The notes beneath the pieces are model-generated. The model had not been told where the DNA came from. It ran no database searches and saw nothing but the letters and a program-made list of their open reading frames with translations. Shown here piece after piece: positions 14,795-23,999 of a stretch of 26,282 nucleotides of DNA. Every line of letters starts with the position of its first letter. Position 1 is the stretch's first letter. Made by a program: the position numbers and the translations under genes. Origin of the DNA: an uncultured Eubacteriales bacterium (lineage in GTDB: Bacteria; Bacillota; Clostridia; Oscillospirales; Oscillospiraceae); contig CAUGSS010000032.1 of NCBI GenBank assembly GCA_959602365.1, forward strand, positions 1 through 26,282, given 5' to 3'.

Positions 14795-14823
14795 AGCATA
14801 GCACAAGCTGTCCCCGGCTTCAA
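14795..14823 (-). promoter_or_regulatory. Promoter of the ogt gene
   Basis: On the minus strand, TTGAAG, 17 bp, TATGCT (14800-14795), about 40 bases before the ATG at 14755. Confidence 0.5.
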
Positions 14824-14866
14824 CCGCCCCCAAACCATCTGTTTTCCCTGAAAATCCATTTTTTGT

Positions 14867-14894
14867 TTTACAGCGGGAAAATTTTTGCTATAAT
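14867..14894 (+). promoter_or_regulatory. Sigma-A-type promoter of ppk
   Basis: TTTACA (14867-14872), 16-bp spacer, perfect TATAAT (14889-14894), 45 bases before the ppk start. Confidence 0.7.
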
Positions 14895-14938
14895 CAGGAT
14901 ATCAAAGATCTCCCGGCGCCGCCGGGGGAAGCGAGGTT

Positions 14939-16981
14939 ATGAGCATGAGCAAAAAGTGTTACACCAACCGGGAGCTGTCCTGGCTGCAATTCAATGAGCG
15001 GGTGCTCAACGAGGCGGGCAATCCCCGGGTGCCGCTGGCGGAACGGCTCAGCTTTGCCGCCATCTATCAGTCCAACCTGGACGAGTTCTTTATGGTCCGG
15101 GTGGGCACACTGATGGCCCAGATGCACTCCAAGAATGACGTCCGGGACAACAAGACCAACATGACCAGCCAGGAACAGGTGGCCGCCATCCTGAAGCGCA
15201 CCGCCGAGCTGGAGAAGAAAAAGGGAAAAGTATACGAGCAGCTGATGGGGGAGCTGGAGCCCCACGGGGTGCGCATCATCAACTTCCAGAAGCTGTCCAA
15301 CGATGAGGCCGGCCTGCTGGAGCGCTACTTCGACCACCAGATCGCCCCCTTCCTCTCCCCTATGATTATCAGCAAGCAGCAGCCCTTCCCCTTCCTGCAC
15401 AACAAGCAGCTCTACGCCGTGGCCCTGCTGGACCGGGGAGGCAAGAGCCGGCTGGGGGTGGTGCCCTGCACCAACAACGTCTTCCGCCGGCTCATCGAGA
15501 TCCCCACCCGGCCGGGCAACTTCATGCTCAGCGAAGAGCTGATCCTCCACTTCCTGTCCAAAATTTTCAGCAAGTACACCGTGCGGGAGAAGTCCATTAT
15601 GCGCATCACCCGCAACGCGGACATCGACACCATCACCGCCTATGACGAGGATCTGGACTACCGGGACAACATGGAGCAGCTGATCCGCCGCCGCAAGCGG
15701 CTCAGCCCGGTGCGGCTGGAGCTCTCCCGCACCATGGGCAAAAAAGTGCGCCAGGAGCTGGCCGGCTATCTGGGCATCCGCCTCAGCCATGTGTTCCAGT
15801 CCACCACCCCGCTGGACCTGTCCTTCGTCTCCAAACTCCAGGACTACCTGCGGCCCAAGCGCACCCTCTTCTACCCCAAGCGCACCCCCCAGCTCTCCCC
15901 CGCCCTGGATTTGAAGCAGAGCATCCTCCAGCAGATTCAGCAAAAAGACGTGCTGCTCTCCTACCCCTTTGAGAGCATGCGCCCCTTCCTCCAGCTGCTC
16001 CGGGAGGCGGCGGCGGACGACACCGTGGTCTCCATCAAGATGACGCTCTACCGGGTGGCCTCCCACAGCAAGGTGGTGGAGGCCCTGATCGACGCGGCGG
16101 AGAACGGCAAAGAGGTCACGGTGCTCATGGAGCTGCGGGCCCGGTTCGACGAGGAGAACAACATCGAGATGTCCCACCGGCTGGAGGACGCGGGCTGCCG
16201 GGTCATCTACGGCCTGCCCGAGTACAAGGTCCACTCCAAGCTGTGCCTGATCACCCGGAATACTGAGCAGGGGCTGGGCTACATCACCCAGTTCGGCACC
16301 GGCAACTACAACGAGAAGACCGCCGAGGCCTACACCGACCTGTGCCTGATGACCGCCGATCCCCGACTGGGGGCGGAGGCCGCCCAGGTCTTTACCGCCC
16401 TGTCCTGCGGAGAGACCGTGGAGCACTGCGACCACCTGATGGTAGCTCCCCACTGCCTGCAGGACAAGGTACTCTCCCTGATGGACGGGGAGATCGCCAA
16501 GGGCGAGGCGGGCTACATCGGCGTCAAAATCAACTCCCTCACCGACAAGGACATCATCAAGAAGCTCATCGAGGCCTCCCAGGCCGGAGTGCAGGTGGAG
16601 CTGATCGTCCGGGGCATCTGCTGTCTGAAGCCCCAGGTGCCGGGAGAGACCGACCACATCACCGTCATCAGCGTGGTGGGCCGTTTTCTGGAGCACTCCC
16701 GCATCTACCGCTTTGGCCGCGGCGAGGAGGAAAAACTCTTTATCTCCTCGGCAGACTTCATGACCCGCAACACGCTGCGCCGGGTGGAAGTGGCGGCTCC
16801 GGTCTATGACGAGGCGGCCAAAGACCGGCTGCGGCACATTTTCGATACCGTAATGCGGGATGACGAGAAGGGCAAGGAGCAGACCGCCGACGGCAGCTAT
16901 GTGGATCGGCACATCAACCCCGAACCCCTCAACTCCCAGGAAGTCTTTTACGAGGAGGCCTATCAGGCGGCCAAGAGCTGA
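14939..16981 (+). CDS. ppk: Polyphosphate kinase 1
   Basis: 680 residues, full length for PPK1. It makes long-chain polyphosphate from ATP (reversible). The N-terminus has CYTNRELSWLQFNERVLNEA and YQSNLDEFFMVRVG, both hallmarks of the family. The catalytic core has VVSIKMTLYRVA, then VTVLMELRARFDEENNIEMS, and YKVHSKLCLITR, whose His432 corresponds to the phosphorylated His435 of E. coli PPK. FGTGNYNEKTA and DLCLMTADP follow. The ATG follows a modest GAGG site; a second ATG two codons later is also possible. There is no exopolyphosphatase next to it. The phosphofructokinase gene starts 82 bases on with no clear terminator, so they may form an operon. Confidence 0.95.
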   Translation: MSMSKKCYTNRELSWLQFNERVLNEAGNPRVPLAERLSFAAIYQSNLDEFFMVRVGTLMAQMHSKNDVRDNKTNMTSQEQVAAILKRTAELEKKKGKVYEQLMGELEPHGVRIINFQKLSNDEAGLLERYFDHQIAPFLSPMIISKQQPFPFLHNKQLYAVALLDRGGKSRLGVVPCTNNVFRRLIEIPTRPGNFMLSEELILHFLSKIFSKYTVREKSIMRITRNADIDTITAYDEDLDYRDNMEQLIRRRKRLSPVRLELSRTMGKKVRQELAGYLGIRLSHVFQSTTPLDLSFVSKLQDYLRPKRTLFYPKRTPQLSPALDLKQSILQQIQQKDVLLSYPFESMRPFLQLLREAAADDTVVSIKMTLYRVASHSKVVEALIDAAENGKEVTVLMELRARFDEENNIEMSHRLEDAGCRVIYGLPEYKVHSKLCLITRNTEQGLGYITQFGTGNYNEKTAEAYTDLCLMTADPRLGAEAAQVFTALSCGETVEHCDHLMVAPHCLQDKVLSLMDGEIAKGEAGYIGVKINSLTDKDIIKKLIEASQAGVQVELIVRGICCLKPQVPGETDHITVISVVGRFLEHSRIYRFGRGEEEKLFISSADFMTRNTLRRVEVAAPVYDEAAKDRLRHIFDTVMRDDEKGKEQTADGSYVDRHINPEPLNSQEVFYEEAYQAAKS

Positions 16982-17063
16982 CGGCCCGCTCTCTGCCCGC
17001 CGACCTTGCGGAAATCACCCGCCCTGCCCGGCGGGCGCAGATAGAGAAAGGATCTGAGGAATC

Positions 17064-18134
17064 ATGTTGAAAATCGGAATGCTCACCAGCGGCGGCGACT
17101 GCCAGGCCCTGAACGCGGCCATGCGGGGGGTGGTCAAGACCCTGTGCGAGAACGCGGACGTGAAAATCTACGGCTTTGAGGAGGGCTACAAGGGCCTGAT
17201 CTACGGCAACTACCACCAGCTCACCTCCCGGGACTTCTCCGGAATCCTGACCAAGGGGGGCACCATCCTGGGCTCCTCCCGCCAGCCCTTCAAGCTGATG
17301 CAGGTGCCCGACGAGAACGGCCTGGACAAGGTGGCCGCCATGAAGAAGAACTACAAGGCCCTGGATCTGGACTGCCTGGTCATCCTGGGGGGCAACGGCA
17401 CCCACAAGACCGCCAACCTGCTCCGCCAGGAGGGGCTGAACATTGTCACCCTGCCCAAGACCATCGACAACGACATCTGGGGCACCGACATGACCTTCGG
17501 CTTCCACTCCGCGGTGGAGATCGCCACCAACGCCATCGACTGCATCCACACCACCGCCGCCTCCCACGGCCGGGTGTTCATCGTGGAGGTCATGGGCCAC
17601 AAGGTGGGCTGGCTCACCCTGTACGCCGGCATGGCCGGCGGGGCGGACATCATCCTGCTGCCCGAGATCCCCTATGATGTGGACAAGGTCATCGAAGCCA
17701 TCGACAAGCGGGACAAGGCGGGCAAGCGCTTCACCATCCTGGCGGTGGCCGAGGGCGCCATCTCCAAGGAGGATGCCGCCCTGAGCAAGAAGGAGCGCAA
17801 GGCCAAACAGAAGAAGAGCATCTATCCCTCCATCTCCTATGAGCTGGCCGATCAGATTTACCAGAAGACCGGGAAAGAGATCCGCATCACCGTACCCGGC
17901 CACACCCAGCGGGGCGGCTCCCCCTGTCCCTATGACCGGGTGCTCTCCACCCGCCTGGGGGCCGCGGCGGCCAATCTGATTCTCCAAAAGCAGTACGGCA
18001 ATATGGTGGGCCTGGTCAACGGCGAGATCGTCCCCGTCCCCCTGGAAGAAGTGGCGGGCAAGCTCAAAACCGTGGATCCGGACGGCTCCATCATCCGGGA
18101 GGCCAAGAGCATCGGCATCAGCTTTGGGGACTGA
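17064..18134 (+). CDS. pfkA: 6-phosphofructokinase (PfkA family, group III-like)
   Basis: 356 residues. It phosphorylates fructose 6-phosphate to fructose 1,6-bisphosphate. Motifs are SGGDCQALNAAMRG (9-22), LGGNGTHKTANLL (108-120), LPKTIDNDIWGTDMTFGF (130-147) and VPGHTQRGGSPCPYDR. The Gly at 112 matches the ATP-dependent enzymes (PPi-dependent ones have Asp), while Lys132 in PKTIDND matches the PPi-type and group III ATP enzymes. E. coli Asp103, a Mg-binding residue, is replaced by Asn111. Donor specificity is therefore likely ATP but needs testing. TGAGGA precedes the ATG. A strong hairpin lies after the gene. Confidence 0.92.
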   Translation: MLKIGMLTSGGDCQALNAAMRGVVKTLCENADVKIYGFEEGYKGLIYGNYHQLTSRDFSGILTKGGTILGSSRQPFKLMQVPDENGLDKVAAMKKNYKALDLDCLVILGGNGTHKTANLLRQEGLNIVTLPKTIDNDIWGTDMTFGFHSAVEIATNAIDCIHTTAASHGRVFIVEVMGHKVGWLTLYAGMAGGADIILLPEIPYDVDKVIEAIDKRDKAGKRFTILAVAEGAISKEDAALSKKERKAKQKKSIYPSISYELADQIYQKTGKEIRITVPGHTQRGGSPCPYDRVLSTRLGAAAANLILQKQYGNMVGLVNGEIVPVPLEEVAGKLKTVDPDGSIIREAKSIGISFGD

Positions 18135-18177
18135 ATTGCCTCATTTCACACCGGCACATATGTGCTTTTGACAGATG

Positions 18178-18222
18178 ACAGGACGTGCCGCAGAGACATA
18201 CTCTGCGGCACGTCCTGTTCTA
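18178..18222. terminator. Bidirectional hairpin between pfkA and the NHL gene
   Basis: ACAGGACGTGCCGCAGAG (18178-18195) pairs exactly with 18201-18218 around a 5-base loop. It lies between convergent genes and probably ends transcription from pfkA, perhaps also from the other side. Confidence 0.7.
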
Positions 18223-18305
18223 CTTTACTCCGCAGCTATTCCAGGGACATTCCTTGAACCAGGCTGCTACAGCCCCAAGACAAACCGCCCGGCGGCCATT
18301 CTGTG

Positions 18306-19388
18306 TTATCTCACCCGTTTGAGGGCGATGATCTGGTGCTCGAAGTTGGCGTGGGTGGGGAACAGATAGAGGTTGCCCCTGCTGTCGGCGGCAATGTGGT
18401 GGGCCCGCAGATTGCCGTTGAAGAAGCCCAGCTGCCCCACAATGTTGCACTCCAGGTCGAAGATGGTCAGATAGCCGCCCCGGCCAGCCACATACACATG
18501 CTCTCCGTCGGTGTCCACACCCGAGGGCTGGCTCATGTTGTGGCTGCAATAGGCCACCATATTGCCCTCGGTGTCAAACACATGCACCGCGTCCTTCTCC
18601 CGGTCGCACACCCAGATGTGGTCCCTGGGGTCCACACAGATGGAGTGGGGCACCAGGAACTTGCCCGGCGTGTCGGTCCAGGGGTCAAACTCCCCCTTGC
18701 CGCCCCAGGTGGCCACATAGTTGCCCTGGCTGTCGAACTTATGTACCGCCACATTGCCGTAGCCGTCGGAGAAGTAGTAATTCCCCTGGGAGTCAAAGTC
18801 CACATCGGTGGGCTTGTTGAAGGGCTTGGCCAGCTTCCGGTCCTGGTGCACCAGATACTGGGCATAGCTGCCCCCGTTATAGCCGGAGAAGGGTTCGGTG
18901 GCGAAGATGCCGTTGTGGATCCGGGTCAGGTTAAACCATTCGTCCATATTGCGGCCGGTGTCGCTGGGGTGGTCCTTCTCCCCGAAGGTGCGCACCACCT
19001 CCTCGGTCTGCAGATCCATCTCGATGGCGTAGTCGTTGTTGGTCTGCAGGATGACGATGGTGCCGTGGTCGGTCACCTCAAAGAAGTGCAGGTGGCCCAG
19101 CTTGCCCTCGCCGAACTTGCCCAGATAGTTCCCCTCCGGGTCCAGTTTGATGAGGCAGGTGGCGGGGTAGGGGCTCATGAAGCTGCCGCCCCGCAGCCCG
19201 CAGTACAGGTTGTCCTCCTTGTCCACACAGCCCCCGGAGATGTTGCCCAGGATGGGCACCAGCTTCAGATCCTCCGGCAGCCCCTTGGCGTAGTCCATAA
19301 ACAGCTGATAGCGGAACTTCCCGTCCGCCGTCTCCACGAACACCTTCTGCTCTTGGGCCCGGTTGTCCTCGCAGTGCATCATTTTCAT
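18306..19388 (-). CDS. NHL-repeat beta-propeller protein
   Basis: 360 residues with repeated blades of the NHL type: KPTDVDFDSQGNYYFSDGYG, VPHSICVDPRDHIWVCDRE, QPSGVDTDGEHVYVAGRGGY and AHHIAADSRGNLYLFP. The order fits a six-bladed propeller like those of peptidyl-alpha-hydroxyglycine lyase and SMP-30-like proteins. No signal peptide is seen, so it is probably cytoplasmic. AAAGGAAAGG lies 10 nt before the ATG. It stands 207 bases downstream of the solute-binding lipoprotein gene on the same strand, with a hairpin between, so it could be a distal operon gene that acts on the transported sugar or its lactone. Substrate unknown. Confidence 0.8.
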   Translation of the reverse strand: MKMMHCEDNRAQEQKVFVETADGKFRYQLFMDYAKGLPEDLKLVPILGNISGGCVDKEDNLYCGLRGGSFMSPYPATCLIKLDPEGNYLGKFGEGKLGHLHFFEVTDHGTIVILQTNNDYAIEMDLQTEEVVRTFGEKDHPSDTGRNMDEWFNLTRIHNGIFATEPFSGYNGGSYAQYLVHQDRKLAKPFNKPTDVDFDSQGNYYFSDGYGNVAVHKFDSQGNYVATWGGKGEFDPWTDTPGKFLVPHSICVDPRDHIWVCDREKDAVHVFDTEGNMVAYCSHNMSQPSGVDTDGEHVYVAGRGGYLTIFDLECNIVGQLGFFNGNLRAHHIAADSRGNLYLFPTHANFEHQIIALKRVR

Positions 19389-19453
19389 TGTCGTTCACCT
19401 TTCCTTTGTCTCTTATTTCAGACTGCCCCTGATGGTATTTCGGTTAATACAGA

Positions 19454-19484
19454 CGGCCCGGAGCGCCAGAGAGGCGCCGGGCCG
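19454..19484 (-). terminator. Hairpin between the binding-protein gene and the NHL gene
   Basis: CGGCCCGG and AGCGCC pair with GGCGC and CGGGCCG around a short loop. There is no T-run on the minus strand, so partial termination or message stabilisation after the binding-protein gene is likely. Such hairpins often keep binding-protein mRNA more abundant than its neighbours. Confidence 0.5.
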
Positions 19485-19595
19485 CCTGTGGGCCGGTAAA
19501 ATGGATCTCTTTGCCCCGTTCCTTTGCCGGGACGGCGGAGCCAGGCCCCGCCGCCCCACATGGGAAGAGGGAATGAGGGAACCGCGCAAATTGCC

Positions 19596-21200
19596 TCAGC
19601 CGTTCTCGCTCAGCCAGGCGTCCAGCTGCTGCTGATAGCAGTCCAGCACGTCCTGAATACCGGCCTCTTCCAGCGCCTGCAGGAACTCGGGCAGGGTGGT
19701 CTCAGGATCCGCCTGGCCGCAGTTCAGGATGGCCCGGTACTGCTGAGAGGCGTTGTAGCAGGCGGTGATCTGGTCGGCCACCGAAGAGGTGTCCACCGAC
19801 AGTCCCACATACTTGGAGACCGGGGTATTCTGGAGCTGCTCCCAGGAGGTCTCCCGGAAGTCGCCGCCCAGGCCCTCCCAGGGATAGGCGATGTAGCAGT
19901 TGGGGAAGACGTCCTCGTCGCCGTGGTAGACGCTGCTGGCGTCCTTGCCCTCGGGATAGCAGGCCTCGCCCTGGTCATTGAGCACCCAGTCCACGCCTTC
20001 CTCGCCCCAGAGCAGCAGGTTCATCACGTCGGCATTGGTGTACATCAGCTCCAGGAACTTGGCGGCGGCCTCGGGCTCCTGGCAGGTGACGGGCATGCAG
20101 AAGCCGAATTTGATCAGGTTGCTGCTGGAGATGACCGGAGTGGCCAGCTCCTTACAGAGCACATTGTGCTGGGTACTGGCGATCTTGTTGACCGGGGTGG
20201 CGGGGCCGCCCTGGCCGGTGATGCTGAAGGACAGGTTGCCGGAGATCTGGGCGTCCCGGGTCTGCTCGGTGATGGCGGAGTCCTTATAGACCAGGCCGGT
20301 CTCATACCACTCGTGGGCCATCTCCACCGCGTAGGCATACTCCTCGGTGGCGTAGTAGTTCATGACGGTGTCGGTCTCGGAATCCACATAGATCAGGCTG
20401 TACTGGTCGCCCAGGTTGTCGAAGGCGAAGCTGTCGCTCCACTCCTCCTCGCCCACAAAGAAGGCGTAGTTCTCCACGATGGAGCCGTTGCCGTCGTTGG
20501 GGCCGATGCCGGCCAGATCGGTGTTGTCCACCACCTCCTGCATGATCTCCGCATAGGTGGTCCAGTCGTCGCAGGCCTCCGCCTTCTCGGTCAGACCCAG
20601 CTCCTCCAGCACGTCAGCGTTCATAGTCAGCCAGAAGCTCTCGTTGAGCTGGCGCAGGTTGGTCACGCCCATGATCTGGCCGTCGAAGGTGGTGGCGGGC
20701 AGGTAGTCCTCCAACAGCTCCAGGGTCTGGGGGGCGTATTCCTCCAGATAAGCGGTCATATCGATAACCTGGTTCTGGGCCACCAGAGTGCCCAGAGTGC
20801 AGCCGCCCACCGGGTTGAAGCACATCAGGTCCATCTGGTCCCCCGCGGGAATGCCCACGCTGACCTTGGTGGCGATGTCGGTGGGAGAGTTGAAGTTCAG
20901 ATCCACATGGACGTTGATCAGCTCCTCGGTGATCTCGTTCATGGCGGCGGTCAGCCGCTCCTCGGTGGCGGTGTCGGTGGTAGTGGTGCGGAACAGCTCG
21001 ACGACAATGGTCTTCATCTCATCGGTGTCCACATCGCTCTCGTCGTCCACCTCCCCGTCCGGGGCATCAGTGCTCTGGTCGCCCTGGCTGGTGTCGGAAG
21101 CGGGGGGCGTGGCGCCCTGTTCCGTGTTGCCGCAGGCGGTCAGCGCCGCCAGGCACAGCAGCAGGGAGAGCAGCAGGGCAAGCGTTCGTTTGATCTTCAT
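19596..21200 (-). CDS. Extracellular solute-binding lipoprotein of a sugar ABC transporter (LplA-like)
   Basis: 534 residues, normal for this family. The signal sequence MKIKRTLALLLSLLLCLAAL is followed by the lipobox LTAC, with the lipidated Cys23, and a Ser/Thr/Asp-rich linker (about 24-60). The body has the family-1 binding-protein features, and the end is typical of LplA/DUF3502-type proteins (EEAGIQDVLDCYQQQLDAW). It captures a carbohydrate, probably an oligosaccharide, outside the cell. AAAAGGAGGAAA precedes the ATG. It is the last gene of the permease operon. No ATPase gene is present; such importers commonly share a MsmX-type ATPase encoded elsewhere. Confidence 0.9.
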   Translation of the reverse strand: MKIKRTLALLLSLLLCLAALTACGNTEQGATPPASDTSQGDQSTDAPDGEVDDESDVDTDEMKTIVVELFRTTTTDTATEERLTAAMNEITEELINVHVDLNFNSPTDIATKVSVGIPAGDQMDLMCFNPVGGCTLGTLVAQNQVIDMTAYLEEYAPQTLELLEDYLPATTFDGQIMGVTNLRQLNESFWLTMNADVLEELGLTEKAEACDDWTTYAEIMQEVVDNTDLAGIGPNDGNGSIVENYAFFVGEEEWSDSFAFDNLGDQYSLIYVDSETDTVMNYYATEEYAYAVEMAHEWYETGLVYKDSAITEQTRDAQISGNLSFSITGQGGPATPVNKIASTQHNVLCKELATPVISSSNLIKFGFCMPVTCQEPEAAAKFLELMYTNADVMNLLLWGEEGVDWVLNDQGEACYPEGKDASSVYHGDEDVFPNCYIAYPWEGLGGDFRETSWEQLQNTPVSKYVGLSVDTSSVADQITACYNASQQYRAILNCGQADPETTLPEFLQALEEAGIQDVLDCYQQQLDAWLSENG

Positions 21201-21281
21201 GTTTCTTTCCTCCTTTTGTCTTTCTGGTATGGATAGGTGGATCTATCATCCATCCCGCCCGGGGCGGGACATGGCATACGG

Positions 21282-22172
21282 TCACTCCTTGACGCCGCCC
21301 AGGGCAATGCCGGCGACAAAGGCCTTCTGGAAGAAGGGGTAGAGCAGCAGGATGGGCACGGTGCCCACCACGGCGATGGCCATACGGATGCAGATGCTGG
21401 GCATGTCCGCGCTGCCCACATCCAGGTTGGACAGGGCGGTGATGTTGTCGATGATGCTCTTCAGATACTGCTGGAGGGAATACAGCCGGGTGTCGGTGAT
21501 GAAGTACAGGCCGTTGGTCCAGTTGTTCCAGTAGCCCAGCCCCGTCATCAGGCCAATGGTGGCCAAAATAGGCAGGGACAGGGGGAGCACGATCCGAAAG
21601 TAGATATACCACTCACTGGCCCCGTCGATCTTGGCCGCCTCGATCAGGGTGGGATGAATATTAGAGGAAAAGTAGTTCTTGTACAGAATGATAAAAAAGC
21701 CGGTGAAGAGCAAATTGGGGAAGATCCAGGCCCAGATGGTGTCCTTGATGTGGAAAAACTGGGTCCACATGATGTACTGGGGGACCACACCGCCATTGAA
21801 GAGCATGGTGAAGAACACCACGAAGGTGAAGAAGTTCCGCCGCTTATAATCCCTGCGGGACAGGGGGTAGGCCAGCAGGGGGGCGATCAGCAGGCTCAGG
21901 CCGGTGCCCACCACGGTGATGAAGATGGTGACCCCGTAGGCCCGGAACACCCGGGCGCCGTTGGTGCTGAACAGCCATTTGTAGGAATACAGCGACCACT
22001 CCCGGGGCCAGAAGCTGTAGCCATAGACCGCCAGGGACTCCTCGCTGGTGAAAGAGGAGATAATCAGCAGCAGGAAGGGCAGAATCGCGCAGGCCGCGCA
22101 GAAGATCAGAATGGTGTAGACCACCAGCTTGAACAGCCGGTCCGACTTTCCTCTCACAGAATTGGCATTCAT
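21282..22172 (-). CDS. Carbohydrate ABC transporter permease (LplC/MalG-like)
   Basis: 296 residues and six membrane segments. The EAA loop that docks the ATPase is EAAKIDGASEWYIYFRIVLP near residue 195. The end is PFFQKAFVAGIALGGVKE, the standard ending for this family. AAAGGAATG precedes the ATG. It forms the membrane channel together with the LplB-like protein encoded 39 bases upstream, and the lipoprotein gene follows 81 bases downstream. Confidence 0.92.
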   Translation of the reverse strand: MNANSVRGKSDRLFKLVVYTILIFCAACAILPFLLLIISSFTSEESLAVYGYSFWPREWSLYSYKWLFSTNGARVFRAYGVTIFITVVGTGLSLLIAPLLAYPLSRRDYKRRNFFTFVVFFTMLFNGGVVPQYIMWTQFFHIKDTIWAWIFPNLLFTGFFIILYKNYFSSNIHPTLIEAAKIDGASEWYIYFRIVLPLSLPILATIGLMTGLGYWNNWTNGLYFITDTRLYSLQQYLKSIIDNITALSNLDVGSADMPSICIRMAIAVVGTVPILLLYPFFQKAFVAGIALGGVKE

Positions 22173-22211
22173 ACCGCTCTCATTCCTTTCTGTGTTCTGC
22201 CGGCAACCCGG

Positions 22212-23990
22212 TCAGAACAGCGCGTTCTCCCGGTCGATCTTCCGCACGATCAGGTTCACGGTGAACACCAGCACGAAGCCGCACACCGCCTGGAATGCGC
22301 TGGCCGCCGAGGCCGAGGAGATGTTGTTGAGCACCATCAGGCTGCGGTAGACGTAGGTGTCGATGGTGTTGGTCACGTTGTACAGCGCCCCCGAGTCCAG
22401 CGGCACCTGATAGAACAGGCCGAAGTCAGAGTAGAACACCCGCCCCACCTGGAGCAGCGTCAGGGTGATGATGGTGGGCTTGAGCTGGGGGATGGTGATC
22501 TTGGTGATTTGCTGCCAGGGGCTGCACCCGTCCACCTGGGCCGCCTCATAGAGCCCCCGGTCGATGCCCACGATGGAGGACAGGAAGATAATGGAGTTAT
22601 AGCCGATCTGCTTCCAGTTGTTGATGAACACCAGCAGGAAGGGCCACAGCCCCGTCTCCCCGTAGAAGTTCACGTCGGTGCCCCCCAGGATGGACTTGTT
22701 GATAAAGCCGGCCTCGTTGGACAGGAAGGCGTAGACGATGTAGGCCACCACGATCATGGAGATCAACTGGGGCAGCAGGATGCTGGTCTGGAAGAAGGTC
22801 TGCACCGCCTTTTTGGTGACCGCGAAGAGACAGATGCCCACGATCATGCCGGTTACAATGCCGATGACGATGAAGGCCAGGTTGTACAGCAGGGTGTTCC
22901 GGGTGATGATCCAGGCGGTCCGGGAGCTGAACAGGTAGCGGAAGTTGTCGAAGCCGCACCAGGGGCTGTTGAAAATGCCCACGGTGTAGTCGATTTTCTT
23001 GAAGGCCAGCAGGATGCCCACCATGGGGATGTAGTTGTTGATGAGCAGGTACAGCAGGCCGGGCACCATCATAAAATCCAGGGCGCTGAGCACTTTGGCC
23101 TTGTGGAGCAGGGAAAGTCCCCGGACAAACACCGCCGCGGCGAAGAGGGCCGGTATCATGGACAGCGCATTGGCCACAGGATCCTTGGCCTGTTCCAGCA
23201 TACCGGTGACCGTCACCGACCCCACCACCACCAGCACAATGATGGCGGCGGAGAAGAGAAGCAGCAGGCCCGCATTGCGGCGGCGGCCCATATCGGCCAA
23301 CAACCCCAGCAGAAGGATGGCGGCACAACAAAGGATGATGGCAATGGGAATCCCGCTGACAGCGCTAACCGCTCCCTCCGCCACCTCTTTATTGGTAAGC
23401 ATGTCGAAGCCGGTATAGGGGTGGCTCACCCGTTTGTAGGTATAGCTGGCAAAGGGGGCCGCCAGAGCGGCGACAACGGCCATAGGCAGGGCAACCAGTT
23501 CAAAGTGCCGGAGCACCTTTTCCCGGCCCAGCAGGTGCAGCCCTCTGCCCATCAGCAGCACCGCCACACCCAACACCGCCAGGTAGCTGTACTGCACTCC
23601 CACCCGCCGGGCGCCTGCCAGGCTGAGCAGCTGCTCCACCCGCATGGAGAAGATGATGTCGGCCGCGGCGGCGGCCATGCCCGCAGCTGTGAGGCCGGCG
23701 CCAGCGGCCCGGCGGCCCATCCGGGGGACCAGGAAGGCCAGCGCTATCCCCGCGGCGGCACAGGCCGCGACCACCCAGACCAGGACGCTGACACTGACCT
23801 GCACAGTACCTCCAGAAATCGTGGTGCCAGTTAAGAAATAGATCCCGGGCAAGGTGTAGATCACTTCATTGTAGGTATACCCCACATATGGCAGCACCAA
23901 CAGTGCGGCCAGGGCGGCGGAAATCAGGGCCGCGTCCCAGAGGATTCTCCCTTTGCCCGTCGTTTGCAGACCGTTTCGTCGCGCTCTCAT
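22212..23990 (-). CDS. LplB-like sugar ABC permease with a duplicated N-terminal membrane module
   Basis: 592 residues, about twice the usual length (about 300). The C-terminal part, about 295-592, is a normal LplB-type permease (LINNYIPMVGILLAFKKIDY; EAA loop YEAAQVDGCSPWQQITKITI). The first 300 residues contain two similar modules of about 125-140 residues: PYVGYTY (34-40), MGRR (91-94) and RGLHLLGREKVL (149-160) in the first, and PFASYTYK (179-186), MGRR (234-237) and RGLSLLHKAKVL (290-301) in the second. They are membrane segments with short extracytoplasmic loops. The function of the extension is unknown. The gene starts 9 bases after the stop of the YesL gene with GAGGGA before the ATG, so the whole frame is expected to be translated. 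Confidence 0.88.
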   Translation of the reverse strand: MRARRNGLQTTGKGRILWDAALISAALAALLVLPYVGYTYNEVIYTLPGIYFLTGTTISGGTVQVSVSVLVWVVAACAAAGIALAFLVPRMGRRAAGAGLTAAGMAAAAADIIFSMRVEQLLSLAGARRVGVQYSYLAVLGVAVLLMGRGLHLLGREKVLRHFELVALPMAVVAALAAPFASYTYKRVSHPYTGFDMLTNKEVAEGAVSAVSGIPIAIILCCAAILLLGLLADMGRRRNAGLLLLFSAAIIVLVVVGSVTVTGMLEQAKDPVANALSMIPALFAAAVFVRGLSLLHKAKVLSALDFMMVPGLLYLLINNYIPMVGILLAFKKIDYTVGIFNSPWCGFDNFRYLFSSRTAWIITRNTLLYNLAFIVIGIVTGMIVGICLFAVTKKAVQTFFQTSILLPQLISMIVVAYIVYAFLSNEAGFINKSILGGTDVNFYGETGLWPFLLVFINNWKQIGYNSIIFLSSIVGIDRGLYEAAQVDGCSPWQQITKITIPQLKPTIITLTLLQVGRVFYSDFGLFYQVPLDSGALYNVTNTIDTYVYRSLMVLNNISSASAASAFQAVCGFVLVFTVNLIVRKIDRENALF

Positions 23991-23999
23991 CTCATTCCC

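Noticed and set aside
14894..16912. 672-residue open frame on the minus strand
   Set aside because: It is the antisense of ppk, which has all catalytic motifs.
19524..21236. 570-residue open frame on the plus strand
   Set aside because: It is antisense to the solute-binding lipoprotein gene.
21237..23834. 865-residue open frame on the plus strand
   Set aside because: It is antisense to the two permease genes and extremely rich in His, Gln and Gly, with no domain pattern.
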